Shown: positions 33,787 to 42,741, numbered from the stretch's first letter. The stretch: DNA of 64,000 nucleotides from Acetobacteraceae bacterium (GCA_027482245.1 JAIXWG010000031.1:1-64000), one strand, 5' to 3'. Notes: generated from the sequence alone by a model not told the origin. A program made the numbers and translations.

Positions 33787-34752
33787 TCAGCTCACCTTGA
33801 GCCCCGCGGCCTCGATCACCCGTGACCATTTGGCGTTCTCGGACCGGACGAAGTCGCCGAAGGGGGCGGGTTCCAGGAAGAAGGCGCGGCAGCCATTGTC
33901 GTTCAGCTGCTGCACCACCTGCGGCGTCTCCGTCGCCCGCTTCAGCGCGGCCGATAGCCTGGCCACCACCGGCGCCGGCATCCCCGCGGGGCCCACGATC
34001 CCCCACCAGGGGGCGGCGGTGAAGCCGGGCAGCGCGGCCTCCCCAATCGTCGGCACCTCCGGCGCCTGCGCCGCGCGCACGCCCGTCGTCACCGCCAGCG
34101 CCTGGATGCGGCCGGCGCGGACATTCTCCTGCACCGTGGAGAAGGCGTCGAAATAGTAGTCGAGCCGCCCGGCAACGAGGTCCGTCGTCGCCTGGGCGGA
34201 GCCGCGATAGGGGACGTGCGTGGCGCGGATGCCGGCCGCGGTGTTGAAGGCCTCCGCCGTCAAATGGCTGGTCGATCCCTGGCCGGAGGAGGCGAAGTTC
34301 AGCGTCCCCGGATTGGCCTTGGCATGCTCGATGAAGCCCCGCAGCGTCGTCGGCAGGCCCGTGCGCGTCACCAGCGCGAAGGGACCGTCGCCGATCGGGC
34401 CGATGAAGCTGAAGTCGCGGTCGGGGTTCCAGGGCGTGTCACGCTCGATCAGCGGGCGATAGAAGGAACCCGCGCCCGCGATCAGGATGGAATAGCCATC
34501 CGCCGGCGACTTGGTGACGTTCTCCGTCCCGATCGCGCCGCCGGCGCCCGCGCGGTGGTCATAGACCAGCGGCTGGCCGAGATGCGGCGTCATCGCATCC
34601 CCCACGATGCGCGCGATGTTGGCGGTGGCACCGCCGGGCGGCCAGGGGATGACGAAGCGGATCGGCCGCGTCGGCCAGTTGTCCTGCGCCCGCACGGCAG
34701 GGGCCGCCAGCAGGCCGGCGCCGGCGGCCAGCAACACGCGTCGCGTCGTCAT
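33787..34752 (-). CDS. TctC/Bug-family solute-binding protein
   Basis: 321 residues; ATG 34752 follows GGAGAATGACGCG, and the signal peptide ends PAVRAQ. It is the most divergent of the eight family members here: PPGGATANIAR in place of the usual GGxTDxLAR, and VYDHRAGAGG in place of VVENRxGAGG. It is divergent from the GST gene, with the dyads at 34780-34814 between them. Confidence 0.9.
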   Translation of the reverse strand: MTTRRVLLAAGAGLLAAPAVRAQDNWPTRPIRFVIPWPPGGATANIARIVGDAMTPHLGQPLVYDHRAGAGGAIGTENVTKSPADGYSILIAGAGSFYRPLIERDTPWNPDRDFSFIGPIGDGPFALVTRTGLPTTLRGFIEHAKANPGTLNFASSGQGSTSHLTAEAFNTAAGIRATHVPYRGSAQATTDLVAGRLDYYFDAFSTVQENVRAGRIQALAVTTGVRAAQAPEVPTIGEAALPGFTAAPWWGIVGPAGMPAPVVARLSAALKRATETPQVVQQLNDNGCRAFFLEPAPFGDFVRSENAKWSRVIEAAGLKVS

Positions 34753-34779
34753 CGCGTCATTCTCCGTCTGTCCCGAACC

Positions 34780-34814
34780 CATGTTGCGCGATGCAGCATG
34801 ACGGCCGCAACATG
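34780..34814. promoter_or_regulatory. Candidate operator between divergent TctC and GST genes
   Basis: Three copies of one half-site: CATGTTGC (34780), GCAGCATG (34793-34800) and GCAACATG (34807-34814). The first and third form a 9-bp inverted repeat (CATGTTGCG/CGCAACATG, spacer 17); the first and second form a tighter 21-bp dyad. The position suits control of both genes. Confidence 0.6.
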
Positions 34815-34838
34815 TCCGGACATCCGGGGAAGAAATGC

Positions 34839-35525
34839 ATGCAGCCCGTCCTCCATCTCGGCAGTGCCTGGTCGTCATCGTGGTCGATCGTGGGATGGAT
34901 GGCCTGCCGCCTCGGCGGCCTTCCGGTCACGGAGAACCGGATCTTCCTCTCCCGCCCCGATTCCCCGCCGAAGCTGAAGGCCGTCTCCCCCTCCGGCCGC
35001 GTGCCGGCGCTGCATGTCGAGGGGATGGTCTTGTGGGACAGCCTGGCCATCGCGGAGTGGCTGTGGGAACGCGACCCCACCTGCGCCATCTGGCCGAAGG
35101 ATCCCGTGAAGCGCGCCTATGCCCGCTGCGTCGCCGCCGAGGTCCACAGCCATTTCGACGATGTCCGCAACGGCCTGCCGATGAACCTGATCAAGCGCTG
35201 GCCGATCCGCGATGGCCTGCCCAGCAACGTGAAGCTCATGGCCCGCCCTGGCGTGCGCGCCGGCACGGAGCGGATGGAGGCGATGTGGCGCGACGCCCGC
35301 GCGCGCTATGGCGGCCCCTACATCGCGGGCGACGAGTTCTGCTTCGCCGACGCCGCCTTCGCGCCGATGTGCAGCCGCTACATCACCTATGGGATCGAGC
35401 TTGCGCCCGACAGCATGGACTTCATCGCCAGCGCCATGGACAGCCCGCTGATGCGCGAATGGCGCGCCCGCGCCGAACGCGAGGCGGATGAGGTGGGCCG
35501 GGACATCGTGATGGCCTCGCCCTGA
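34839..35525 (+). CDS. Glutathione S-transferase family protein
   Basis: 228 residues. The N-terminal thioredoxin-like half has SSWSIVGWMACRLGG and the cis-Pro/Ser region GRVPALHVEGMVLWDSLAIA. The all-helical C-terminal half includes YIAGDEFCFADAAFAP. The start at 34839 follows GGGGAAG; an upstream ATG at 34812 would sit inside the dyad. It overlaps the RraA-like gene by one base (TGATG). GST proteins act in lignin-aromatic clusters (ether cleavage, isomerisation), but no specific role can be shown. Confidence 0.88.
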   Translation: MQPVLHLGSAWSSSWSIVGWMACRLGGLPVTENRIFLSRPDSPPKLKAVSPSGRVPALHVEGMVLWDSLAIAEWLWERDPTCAIWPKDPVKRAYARCVAAEVHSHFDDVRNGLPMNLIKRWPIRDGLPSNVKLMARPGVRAGTERMEAMWRDARARYGGPYIAGDEFCFADAAFAPMCSRYITYGIELAPDSMDFIASAMDSPLMREWRARAEREADEVGRDIVMASP

Positions 35526-36235
35526 TGACGCCGATCGACCCCGCGCTGGTCGCGCAGCTTTCCGCCGTTGCGGTGCCGACGCTCTCCGCCATGCTCTACG
35601 CCCGGGGGCTCCGCACCCGCTTCCTGCACGGCATCATCCCCGCCAACCCCGCTGCCGCGCGCCTGGTCGCCCCCGCCGTCACCATCCGCGCCATCCCGGT
35701 GCGGGAGGATCTGCGCGACGCCGTGCTCAAGGGCGAAGCGCCAAACCTCCATCGCCGCTTCCTGTCGGAGGTGCCGCCCGGCGCGGCGGTGGTCTTCGCG
35801 ACGGGCGGCGCCGCCCATACCTCGGTGCTCGGCGACATCATCGCCATGGCGCTCCACCGGAAGGGCGTGGCGGGCATGGTGGTGGATACCGGCGTCAGCG
35901 ACCTCCCGACCGTCGCCGGCATGGACTTCCCGGTGTTCCATGGCGGCGGCTCCGCCCCCGTGCCCTCGGGCGCGGCCGTCATGGTGGTGGACCGGGACCT
36001 GCCGGTCGCGATCGGCCCCGTCGCCATCTTCCCGGACGACATCATGGTCGGCGATGCCTCCGGCGTTATCTGCATCCCCCGCGCCATCGCGGCGGAGATC
36101 GCGGCGGAGGCGGTGGAGAAGGAGAAGCTGGAGGCCTGGATCCTGGAGGAGATCGCCAAGGGCGCGCCGCTGGAGGGCACCTACCCCCCGGACGCCGCGA
36201 CAAAGGCCCGGTACAAGGCGGCGATGGGCGGGTAG
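35525..36235 (+). CDS. RraA-family protein (HMG/CHA aldolase-like)
   Basis: 236 residues. RraA fold as in 4-hydroxy-4-methyl-2-oxoglutarate / 4-carboxy-4-hydroxy-2-oxoadipate aldolases, the last step of 4,5-cleavage. The usual active-site motif G-V-V-x-D-G-x-x-R-D reads GMVVDTGVSDLPT here, so the pyruvate-binding Arg is Ser while the metal-binding Asp is kept. The later PGD motif is PDDIMVGDASGV. Another chemistry, or a divergent aldolase, is therefore possible. Confidence 0.82.
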   Translation: MTPIDPALVAQLSAVAVPTLSAMLYARGLRTRFLHGIIPANPAAARLVAPAVTIRAIPVREDLRDAVLKGEAPNLHRRFLSEVPPGAAVVFATGGAAHTSVLGDIIAMALHRKGVAGMVVDTGVSDLPTVAGMDFPVFHGGGSAPVPSGAAVMVVDRDLPVAIGPVAIFPDDIMVGDASGVICIPRAIAAEIAAEAVEKEKLEAWILEEIAKGAPLEGTYPPDAATKARYKAAMGG

Positions 36236-36236
36236 C

Positions 36237-38630
36237 TCACGCCGCCTTCGGCTGCCCGGCGGCGACCAGCCCGGCCAGGCGGCGGCGCGTCGCCTCCTCC
36301 AGCCCCTCCAGCCGGCCGCGCAGCATGGTGGGCTCCGCCGCCACCACCAGCAGCGTGACCCCCGCCATGCCGAGTTCCGGCACGCTGACGCGGCAGCGGT
36401 CGCCCGGCCGCGCGCGCAGCTCCACGGCCAGCGCCATGCCACCCTCCGCGATGTCGATCACCCGCGCGCCCACCGTCACGCCATCGGTGCCCGTCACCGT
36501 CGCCGGCGCGTCGTAGCGCCGCCGCGGCGACATGCGCCGGTCGGCCTCGGGGGTGGAGGTGCGGACCACGCTGACCAGCGTCTGCTTCAGCGCCGCCACC
36601 GCATCGCCGGCCAGCGCGGTTTCCTGCCGCACCCCGGCCAGCAGGGCGGTGGTGTTCGCCGTCTCCCGCGACACCTGGGCGATCCTCGCCGCAACCTCCC
36701 GCGACGTGCCGGTGGTCTGGCCGATGATGCCCGCGATCTCCCGCGTCGTAACCGCCTGTTCCTCGACGGCGGAAGCGATGGCAGAGGCCGCGACATCCAC
36801 CTGCCCGACGGCGCCGGCGATCGCGCGCACGGCGCCGGTCGCGGCCTCCGTCGCACCCTGCACCTCGGCGATCTGGCGGGTGATGTCGTCCGTCGCCCGC
36901 GCGGTCTGCGCCGCCAGCTGCTTCACCTCCCCGGCCACCACGGCGAAGCCGCGCCCGGCCTCCCCCGCCCGCGCGGCCTCGATCGTCGCGTTCAGCGCCA
37001 GCAGGTTGGTGCGCGCGGCGACGTCGGCGATCAGCGCCGCGGCGCCGCCGATCCGCGCCACCGTCTCCGACAGCGCGCGGATGGCCTCGGCGCCCCGCTC
37101 GCCCAGCTCCGTCGCGCCCCGCGCGGCGCCGGCCGTGCGGGCCACCTGGGCGGAGATCTCCCCGATCGAGGCGGTGAGCTGCTCCGTCGCCGCCGCCACG
37201 GATTGCGACGCCGCCAGCGACTGCTCCGCCGCGGTCGCGACCGATGCGCCGTCGCGGGCGATCGCCTCGGCCGAGTTGCCGACGGAATCGGCGCCGACGC
37301 GCAGCCGTTCCATCCGGTCCGTCACCTGGTCGATCGCCGCGCGCACTTCCTGGTCCACGCGGTCGGCCATGGCGCGGATCGCCTCCGCGCGCTCGGCCTC
37401 CGACTGCAGGCGCTGCCGCGTGGCCTCCGCATCCGCCTCCCGCGCGCGCAGCGTCACGAGGCGCAGCGCCTCCGCCGCCGCCAGCACGCCATCGACCTCG
37501 TCGCCCCCCGGCGTCGCGCGGCGCTGCGGGATCGGCTGGTCCACCACGCCCTGCGCCACGCCCGCCAGGGCGGAGACGGCGCGGCGCAGCGGGCCGACCA
37601 CGGCGCGGCCCAGCCAGGCCAGCACGCCCAGCACCAGGCAGACGCCGCCCAGCGCCAGCACGGCGTTCACCACCACGTCGCCCTGCTGGTCCCCCTGACG
37701 CGCCGCGACCACCGTCGCCAGCGCCTCGCCGGCGGCACGCTGGGCGGCGACCAGCGCCTCGATCGCGCGGGTCGATCCGGCGAACCAGGCCGGCGCGGCC
37801 ACGGGATAGGGCTCCGCCCGGTCGGCCGCGGCCATGACGGACCGCCGCAGCGGCACCAGCGTCTCCTCCCACCCCGCCATCGCCTGGCGCAGCGCGTCGC
37901 GCACCGTGGGGGGCAGGTCCTGGGACAGGGCGGTGGCGCGGGCCAGCGCCTCCTCCGCCCGCGCGGCGAAGCCGCCGAGCGCCCGGTGTTCCGCGGGCGT
38001 GGGCGCGCGGCCCTGGGCGATCAGCCCGTTCATCATGCCGCGCTCCCGCCCCGCCTGTTCCGCCGCCTCCGCCAGCGTGGCGCGCAGCGACGCCAGCTGC
38101 CCGACGGAATCGGTGCTGGTCAGCGACTGCGCTTCCAGAAGGCCCCGCAGCGCCGACAGCGCGTCGATCTGCGCGGTGGTGGCGGCGAACCAGGCGGGCG
38201 GCGCGGGCAGGGCCGGGACGTCCGGGCCGCGCGGCGCCTCGATGGCCGCGCGCATCGCCGCGACCGTGGCCCGTGCCTGGTCCAGCCGCCCGCGCGCCGC
38301 CGCATGGCCCGCCAGCGCCGGCAGCACCTCCGCCAGCGCCTGCTCGGCGCGGTCGCGCGCCGTCCGCGCGGTGCCGAGCGCAGCGGGCGTCGCCGCGGCG
38401 GGGTTGGTCAGGATGCCGTTGATGGTGCCGCGTTCGACGGCCAGCGCGACGCCGGCCTCCACCATCAGCGCGACGCGGTCATTCACGGACCGCTGCTGCA
38501 CGGCGCGCTCCGCCTGGCGGTAGGCGGCGAAGCCGGCCTCCCCCAGCAGCAGCACGACGCCGGCGCCCAGCAGCAGGACCGGCAGGAGGATCTTCAGGCG
38601 TAGCGACACGGTTGGGGCGTCCCGGATCAT
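36237..38630 (-). CDS. Methyl-accepting chemotaxis protein with C-terminal PilZ-like domain
   Basis: 797 residues. First membrane helix about 10-32; periplasmic part of about 280 residues with two helical segments carrying ERGTINGIL and ERGMMNGLI, reminiscent of NIT-type sensors. Second helix about 312-332, then HAMP-like region, and a signalling domain with the hairpin tip [20 protein letters not shown]. The C-terminus (about 695-790) has [10 protein letters not shown] and DIAEGGMAL, like a PilZ c-di-GMP domain with Ala in place of the usual Ser. It is convergent with the RraA-like gene. Confidence 0.9.
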   Translation of the reverse strand: MIRDAPTVSLRLKILLPVLLLGAGVVLLLGEAGFAAYRQAERAVQQRSVNDRVALMVEAGVALAVERGTINGILTNPAAATPAALGTARTARDRAEQALAEVLPALAGHAAARGRLDQARATVAAMRAAIEAPRGPDVPALPAPPAWFAATTAQIDALSALRGLLEAQSLTSTDSVGQLASLRATLAEAAEQAGRERGMMNGLIAQGRAPTPAEHRALGGFAARAEEALARATALSQDLPPTVRDALRQAMAGWEETLVPLRRSVMAAADRAEPYPVAAPAWFAGSTRAIEALVAAQRAAGEALATVVAARQGDQQGDVVVNAVLALGGVCLVLGVLAWLGRAVVGPLRRAVSALAGVAQGVVDQPIPQRRATPGGDEVDGVLAAAEALRLVTLRAREADAEATRQRLQSEAERAEAIRAMADRVDQEVRAAIDQVTDRMERLRVGADSVGNSAEAIARDGASVATAAEQSLAASQSVAAATEQLTASIGEISAQVARTAGAARGATELGERGAEAIRALSETVARIGGAAALIADVAARTNLLALNATIEAARAGEAGRGFAVVAGEVKQLAAQTARATDDITRQIAEVQGATEAATGAVRAIAGAVGQVDVAASAIASAVEEQAVTTREIAGIIGQTTGTSREVAARIAQVSRETANTTALLAGVRQETALAGDAVAALKQTLVSVVRTSTPEADRRMSPRRRYDAPATVTGTDGVTVGARVIDIAEGGMALAVELRARPGDRCRVSVPELGMAGVTLLVVAAEPTMLRGRLEGLEEATRRRLAGLVAAGQPKAA

Positions 38631-38718
38631 GCGGTCCCGAAGCCCGGGACGCAGGGTCAGGAGGCTGGCCCTTCGTTGCTAACGCCGTGTCAACCCGCCG
38701 CGACAGCCGGGCGCGCCG

Positions 38719-39564
38719 CTACCCCATGCAGCGCATGAACAGCGTGGAGGGATGCGCGATCTCCCCCACCTCCGCCGCGCTGCGCGCGGGCTGTTCGGCG
38801 AGTGTCGGGTTCACGCCGTTGGCGCGCAGGAAGGCCAGCGCCTCCGTCCCCTTCACCGCGAAGTTCACGTTCTGCGGGATGTCGCCCGTGCGCTGCGCGA
38901 TGCGCTGCGCATTGAGCTTGGAGACGATGACGCCGACCACCTGCCCGGACATGTCGAGCAGCGGCCCCCCCGAATTGCCGGGCTGCACCGGCGCGCTGAT
39001 CTGGTACTGCCGCTGGTTGTCGGCGAGGCCGGCGAGCGCCGAGATCTCCCCCGTCGTCAGCGTGGGGCCGGAGGAGAGCAGCCCCGCCAGCGGGAAGCCG
39101 TAGGTGACGACACCTTCGCCGCGGCGGACGTTCACGTCCCGCCGGAAGGGCAGGGGAGGGCCTGCATCCGCCGGCACCTCGATCAACGCCAGGTCGCGGT
39201 CCCGGTCGCTGGCGATGACGCGGGCGGGCAGGTCGGCGCCGCCGGTGACGCGCACGCGGACCGCGCGGCAATCCTCGATGACATGGTGGTTGGTCAGCGC
39301 CCGCCCCGGCGCGACGACGAAGCCGGTGCCCGACGACACCATCCGCCCCGCGGAGGCGCCGGGCTGCGGCGCGCCCGGCTTGCCCGGCACGCCGGCCTGG
39401 GGCCCGGGCGGCAGGGGCGGCGGCTTGGTGGTCGGTAGCGGCGGGAAGGAGGCCTGGGGCCCGCCGCCCGGCGCGGCCGGGGCAGGCTTGCCCTGCCCCA
39501 TCGCATCCCCCCCGCCGATCAGGCCGAGGAGAAGGGCGGGCAGCAGGGCGGTGCGGAGGTTCAT
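38719..39564 (-). CDS. Trypsin-like serine protease (S1C/HtrA-like)
   Basis: 281 residues. A signal peptide is followed by a Pro/Gly-rich linker (about 25-70). The protease domain has the catalytic His in LTNHHVIEDC, Asp in RDRDLALIEV and Ser in VQPGNSGGPLLD. No PDZ domain follows, so it is shorter than DegP. Probably a periplasmic quality-control protease. Confidence 0.92.
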   Translation of the reverse strand: MNLRTALLPALLLGLIGGGDAMGQGKPAPAAPGGGPQASFPPLPTTKPPPLPPGPQAGVPGKPGAPQPGASAGRMVSSGTGFVVAPGRALTNHHVIEDCRAVRVRVTGGADLPARVIASDRDRDLALIEVPADAGPPLPFRRDVNVRRGEGVVTYGFPLAGLLSSGPTLTTGEISALAGLADNQRQYQISAPVQPGNSGGPLLDMSGQVVGVIVSKLNAQRIAQRTGDIPQNVNFAVKGTEALAFLRANGVNPTLAEQPARSAAEVGEIAHPSTLFMRCMG

Positions 39565-39573
39565 GGTCCCTCA

Positions 39574-39595
39574 GGATGGCGGCGCGCCGCCATCC
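39574..39595. repeat. 22-bp perfect palindrome
   Basis: GGATGGCGGCG and CGCCGCCATCC abut without loop, between the DUF3237 stop and the protease start on the minus strand. No T run follows. It may separate or attenuate the two genes. Confidence 0.75.
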
Positions 39596-39626
39596 CGGTC
39601 AACCATGCCGAAACAGCGCGAAACGC

Positions 39627-40157
39627 TCAGGCCAGGCTGTACACCCGCACCAGCACCGCCTGCCGCGGCCGCAGGCTGTGCAGCGTGCCGACGAAGGCGA
39701 GCCGGTTCAGCCAGGCATGCGGGCCGTCCGGGGCCGTCACCTCCACGGTCGAGAAGCGGTAGTCCTCCGCGCCCTCGCGCGGTGCCACGACGACCTTGTT
39801 CAGCACGGTGATGATGGCGCCGTCCTCGGCCTGCATCTCGTACAGCGCCTCCAGCCGCCGCACGCCGTCGCGCCGCACCAACTGCCGGTCCGCGCCGCCG
39901 GGCAGCACGCGGCCGCGGATGCGGGGGCCCGCGAAGACGCCGCCCGTGATCGGCACCATGCGCCGTTCGCCGAGCGGCCCGTCGCCCATCGCCAGCGTCG
40001 GCGCCAGCTCCACCAGCGCCTCCCACACGAATTCGCCGCGGGGCAGCACGAGCGGCACGTTCGGCTCCAGCGGCCCCGCGCCTTGCGCCAGCGCGCCGCC
40101 CGATGCCAGCATGCCGAGCAACCCCAGCGCCCCACGGCGCGCGATCATCCGGTCCAT
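39627..40157 (-). CDS. DUF3237 family protein
   Basis: 176 residues. An N-terminal signal-like segment (ARRGALGLLGMLASGGALAQ) is followed by a DUF3237 domain: EFVWEALVELAPTLAMGDGP, then ERRMVPITGGVFAGPRIRG and LPGGADRQLVRRDG. The start ATG 40157 has GGGAGG six bases upstream; a GTG at 40163 is less likely. Function unknown; such proteins often sit near aromatic-acid genes. It is divergent from the tannase with a shared dyad at 40208-40234. Confidence 0.88.
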   Translation of the reverse strand: MDRMIARRGALGLLGMLASGGALAQGAGPLEPNVPLVLPRGEFVWEALVELAPTLAMGDGPLGERRMVPITGGVFAGPRIRGRVLPGGADRQLVRRDGVRRLEALYEMQAEDGAIITVLNKVVVAPREGAEDYRFSTVEVTAPDGPHAWLNRLAFVGTLHSLRPRQAVLVRVYSLA

Positions 40158-40207
40158 CGTCACCCTCCCTTCGCCGGTCGTCGCAGGAAATCCTGGCGCC
40201 GGTGCCG

Positions 40208-40234
40208 TTGATTGTTATAGATCATAATCATCAA
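40208..40234. promoter_or_regulatory. 27-bp AT-rich dyad between DUF3237 and tannase genes
   Basis: Half-sites TTGAT..TTAT and ATAA..ATCAA are symmetric about position 40221, matching at 18 of 26 arm positions. Its AT content is far above the surroundings. The form resembles operators of MarR-type repressors and it could overlap promoters of both divergent genes. No MarR gene is in the window. Confidence 0.6.
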
Positions 40235-40278
40235 CGAGGCGGCGCGCCAAGCGCCGCGTGAGGGGGAGGGCCCGCACC

Positions 40279-41919
40279 ATGATGTCCCGCCACGCCAGGC
40301 TGCTGGGATCGGCGCTCGCGCTGACCGGCGCCTTCGGCAGCGCCGCCTTCGCGCAGACCCGCGCCTGCGCCGACCTCTCGGCCCTGGCCCGCCCCGACCT
40401 CCGCATCACCCGCGCGGAGGCCGTGCCCGCCGGCACGCTGCCCGCCGAGAATCGCGGCCGCGCGGCGCTCGCCGGGCCCGACCGCGCGCCGATGCCGGCG
40501 CATTGCGTAGTGGAGGGCATGATCGCGCCGCGCACCGGCGTCGGCGGCGTCTCCTTCGGCACCGGCTTCCAACTGCGCCTCCCCGATGACTGGAACGGCC
40601 GGCTGCTGTTCCAGGGCGGCGGCGGGATGGATGGGGTGGTGGTGGAGGCGACGGGCGTCGTCCCCATCGCCGGCGCCACCGCGGCGCCCGCGCTGATGCG
40701 GGGCTACGCCACCGTCTCCACCGATGCCGGCCACCAGGGGCGGGACACGCGCGACGCGAGTTTCGGGCTCGACCAGCAGGCCCGCTACGACTACGCGCAG
40801 GGCGCCGTGCCGGCGGTGACGCGGGAGGCGACCTCGATCCTCGCCAGCCGCTACGGCCGCGCGCCCGAACGCCACTACTTCATGGGCTGCTCCAATGGCG
40901 GCCGGCAGGGCATGCTGGCGGCGCAGCGGGACCCGCTGCTCTTCGACGGCATCGTCGCCGGCAATCCCGGCTTCCGGCTGAGCCGCGCCGCGGTGGCCCA
41001 GGCCTGGGACGTGCAGGCGCTGCTGCGCGCGGCACCGCGCGACGCGGAGGGCCAGCCCGTGCTGGCGGCGTCGCTGACGCCGGCCGACATGACGCTGGTG
41101 GCGAATGCGGTGCTGGAGGCCTGCGACGGCGCCGATGGCCTCCGCGACGGCCTCATTCAGGCCCCCACCTCCTGCCGCTTCGACCCGGCGAGCCTGCGCT
41201 GCCCCACGGCCGAGAAGACCGGGACCTGCCTGGCGACCGCGCAGGTGGAGGCGCTGCAGACCGTCTTCGGCGGCGCCCGCAACAGCCGGGGCGAGGCCGT
41301 CTATGCGAGCTGGCCCTGGGATGCCGGCATCGCCTCCCCGGGCTGGCGCGCCTGGAAGCTCGGCACCTCCCAGACCGGGCGGCCGAATGCGCTGAATGCG
41401 ACGCTGGCCGCCTCCTCCCTCGGCTATTTCTTCCTGACGCCGCCGAGGCCGGACCTCGACCTTCTGGCCTTCGACTTCGACCGCGACACAGCGCTGACGG
41501 CGGAGACCGCCGCGATCAACGACGCGACGGGGACGATGCTGTCGAGCTTCGCGAACCGCGGATCGCGCCTGCTGGTCTTCCACGGCAACAGCGACCCGGT
41601 CTTCAGCGCGAACGACATCACCGCCTACTGGGACCGCCTGGCGCGGGACAATGGCGGCGCGGAGTCGCTCGGCGCCTTCGCGCGGTTGTTCATGGTGCCC
41701 GGCATGGCCCATTGCGGCGGCGGCCCCGCCATGGAGGATTTCGACCCGCTGGCCGCGCTGGAAGCCTGGGTGGAACGCAACGAGCCCCCCGCCCGCATCG
41801 TCGCCCGCGGCGCGAGCTTCCCCGGCCGCACCCGCCCCCACTGCCCCTACCCGCAGCAGGCCCACTACACCGGCGGCGACCCGGAGCGCGCCGAAAGCTT
41901 CGAGTGCCGGGCGCCCTGA
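40279..41919 (+). CDS. Tannase/feruloyl esterase family protein
   Basis: 546 residues, secreted: signal peptide ends SAAFAQ. The alpha/beta hydrolase nucleophile is in MGCSNGGRQGM, the catalytic Asp in HGNSDPVFS and the His in GMAHCGGGPA. Paired cysteines (for example in ACADL, HCVVEG, CPTAEKTGTC) fit the disulfide-rich tannase family. It hydrolyses gallate or hydroxycinnamate esters outside the cytoplasm. Released gallate would suit the GalB/LigI/RraA-like genes upstream. Start preceded by AGGGGGAGGG. Confidence 0.9.
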   Translation: MMSRHARLLGSALALTGAFGSAAFAQTRACADLSALARPDLRITRAEAVPAGTLPAENRGRAALAGPDRAPMPAHCVVEGMIAPRTGVGGVSFGTGFQLRLPDDWNGRLLFQGGGGMDGVVVEATGVVPIAGATAAPALMRGYATVSTDAGHQGRDTRDASFGLDQQARYDYAQGAVPAVTREATSILASRYGRAPERHYFMGCSNGGRQGMLAAQRDPLLFDGIVAGNPGFRLSRAAVAQAWDVQALLRAAPRDAEGQPVLAASLTPADMTLVANAVLEACDGADGLRDGLIQAPTSCRFDPASLRCPTAEKTGTCLATAQVEALQTVFGGARNSRGEAVYASWPWDAGIASPGWRAWKLGTSQTGRPNALNATLAASSLGYFFLTPPRPDLDLLAFDFDRDTALTAETAAINDATGTMLSSFANRGSRLLVFHGNSDPVFSANDITAYWDRLARDNGGAESLGAFARLFMVPGMAHCGGGPAMEDFDPLAALEAWVERNEPPARIVARGASFPGRTRPHCPYPQQAHYTGGDPERAESFECRAP

Positions 41920-41925
41920 CTTGAA

Positions 41926-41972
41926 AAGCCCTCTCCCCCCGGCGGGGGGGGGAGAGGGTTGGGTGAGGGGGG
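41926..41972. repeat. GC palindromic repeat, family A, copy 2
   Basis: CCCTCTCCCCCC (41929-41940) pairs with GGGGGGAGAGGG (41947-41958), followed by TTGGGTGAGGGGGG. Read on the minus strand the hairpin ends in CTTTTC, so it may terminate radC, whose stop is 11 bases away. Confidence 0.85.
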
Positions 41973-41982
41973 CATCGGGCGC

Positions 41983-42741
41983 CTACAGCAGCCCCTCCCG
42001 CCTGAACGACAGATGCCGCCCATTCCCCATGATCAGGTGGTCATGGACCGTGATGCCCAGCACCTTCGCCGCCGCCTTCACCTCCTGCGTCATCTCGATA
42101 TCCGCGCGGGACGGCGTCGGGTCGCCGGAGGGGTGGTTGTGGACCAGGATCAGCGCCGTCGCCTGCAATTCCAGGCAGCGCTTCACCACCTCCCGCGGAT
42201 AGACCGGCGTGTGGTTCACCGTGCCGCGGGCCTGCGCCTCATCCGCGATCAGCCGGTTCTTGCTGTCCAGGAACAGGACGCGGAACTGCTCGATGCTCTC
42301 GCGCGCCAGCGCTGCGTTAAGGTAGCCGATCAGCCGGTCCCAGTTGTTCAGCACGGGCTGGTCGCGCACCTCGGCCCGCATCAGCCGCAGCGCCGCGCCG
42401 TGGACGGTCTTGAGCGCGGCGGTCCCGGCCTCCCCCATGCCCTCCACCTCCTGCAACTCGCGGGCTGGCGCGGCGATGGCGTTGGCGAAACTGCCGAAGC
42501 GGGCCAGCAGCGCGCGGGCGATGGGCTTGGTGTCCCGCCGCGGCAGCGCCTGGAACAGCAGCATCTCCAGCATCTCATGGTCCAGCAGCGAATCGGGGCC
42601 GGCCGTCAGCAGCCGGGTCCGCATCCGCGCGCGGTGGCCGAGATGGCCGGGCGGGGCTTCCTCCTCCCGCACCGAGACGGTGTCGGGGAACAGGCCCTCC
42701 AGCCCCGCCGTCGCTTCCGAGAATTGCGGCTTGCGCGCCAT
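41983..42741 (-). CDS. radC: RadC-family JAB-domain protein
   Basis: 252 residues. N-terminal helix-hairpin-helix region (VEGMGEAGTAALKT) is followed by a JAB/MPN metalloprotease-like domain with VHNHPSGDPTPSRADIEMT, the conserved His-x-His and Ser-x-x-Asp zinc ligands. Named RadC by family; its actual role in DNA repair is doubtful in well-studied bacteria. Confidence 0.94.
   Translation of the reverse strand: MARKPQFSEATAGLEGLFPDTVSVREEEAPPGHLGHRARMRTRLLTAGPDSLLDHEMLEMLLFQALPRRDTKPIARALLARFGSFANAIAAPARELQEVEGMGEAGTAALKTVHGAALRLMRAEVRDQPVLNNWDRLIGYLNAALARESIEQFRVLFLDSKNRLIADEAQARGTVNHTPVYPREVVKRCLELQATALILVHNHPSGDPTPSRADIEMTQEVKAAAKVLGITVHDHLIMGNGRHLSFRREGLL

Noticed and set aside
35568..38603. 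Very long plus-strand frame of about 1,000 codons across the chemoreceptor region
   Set aside because: It is arginine- and histidine-rich, overlaps the clear RraA and chemoreceptor genes in another frame, and has no family features. It is a GC-rich shadow frame.
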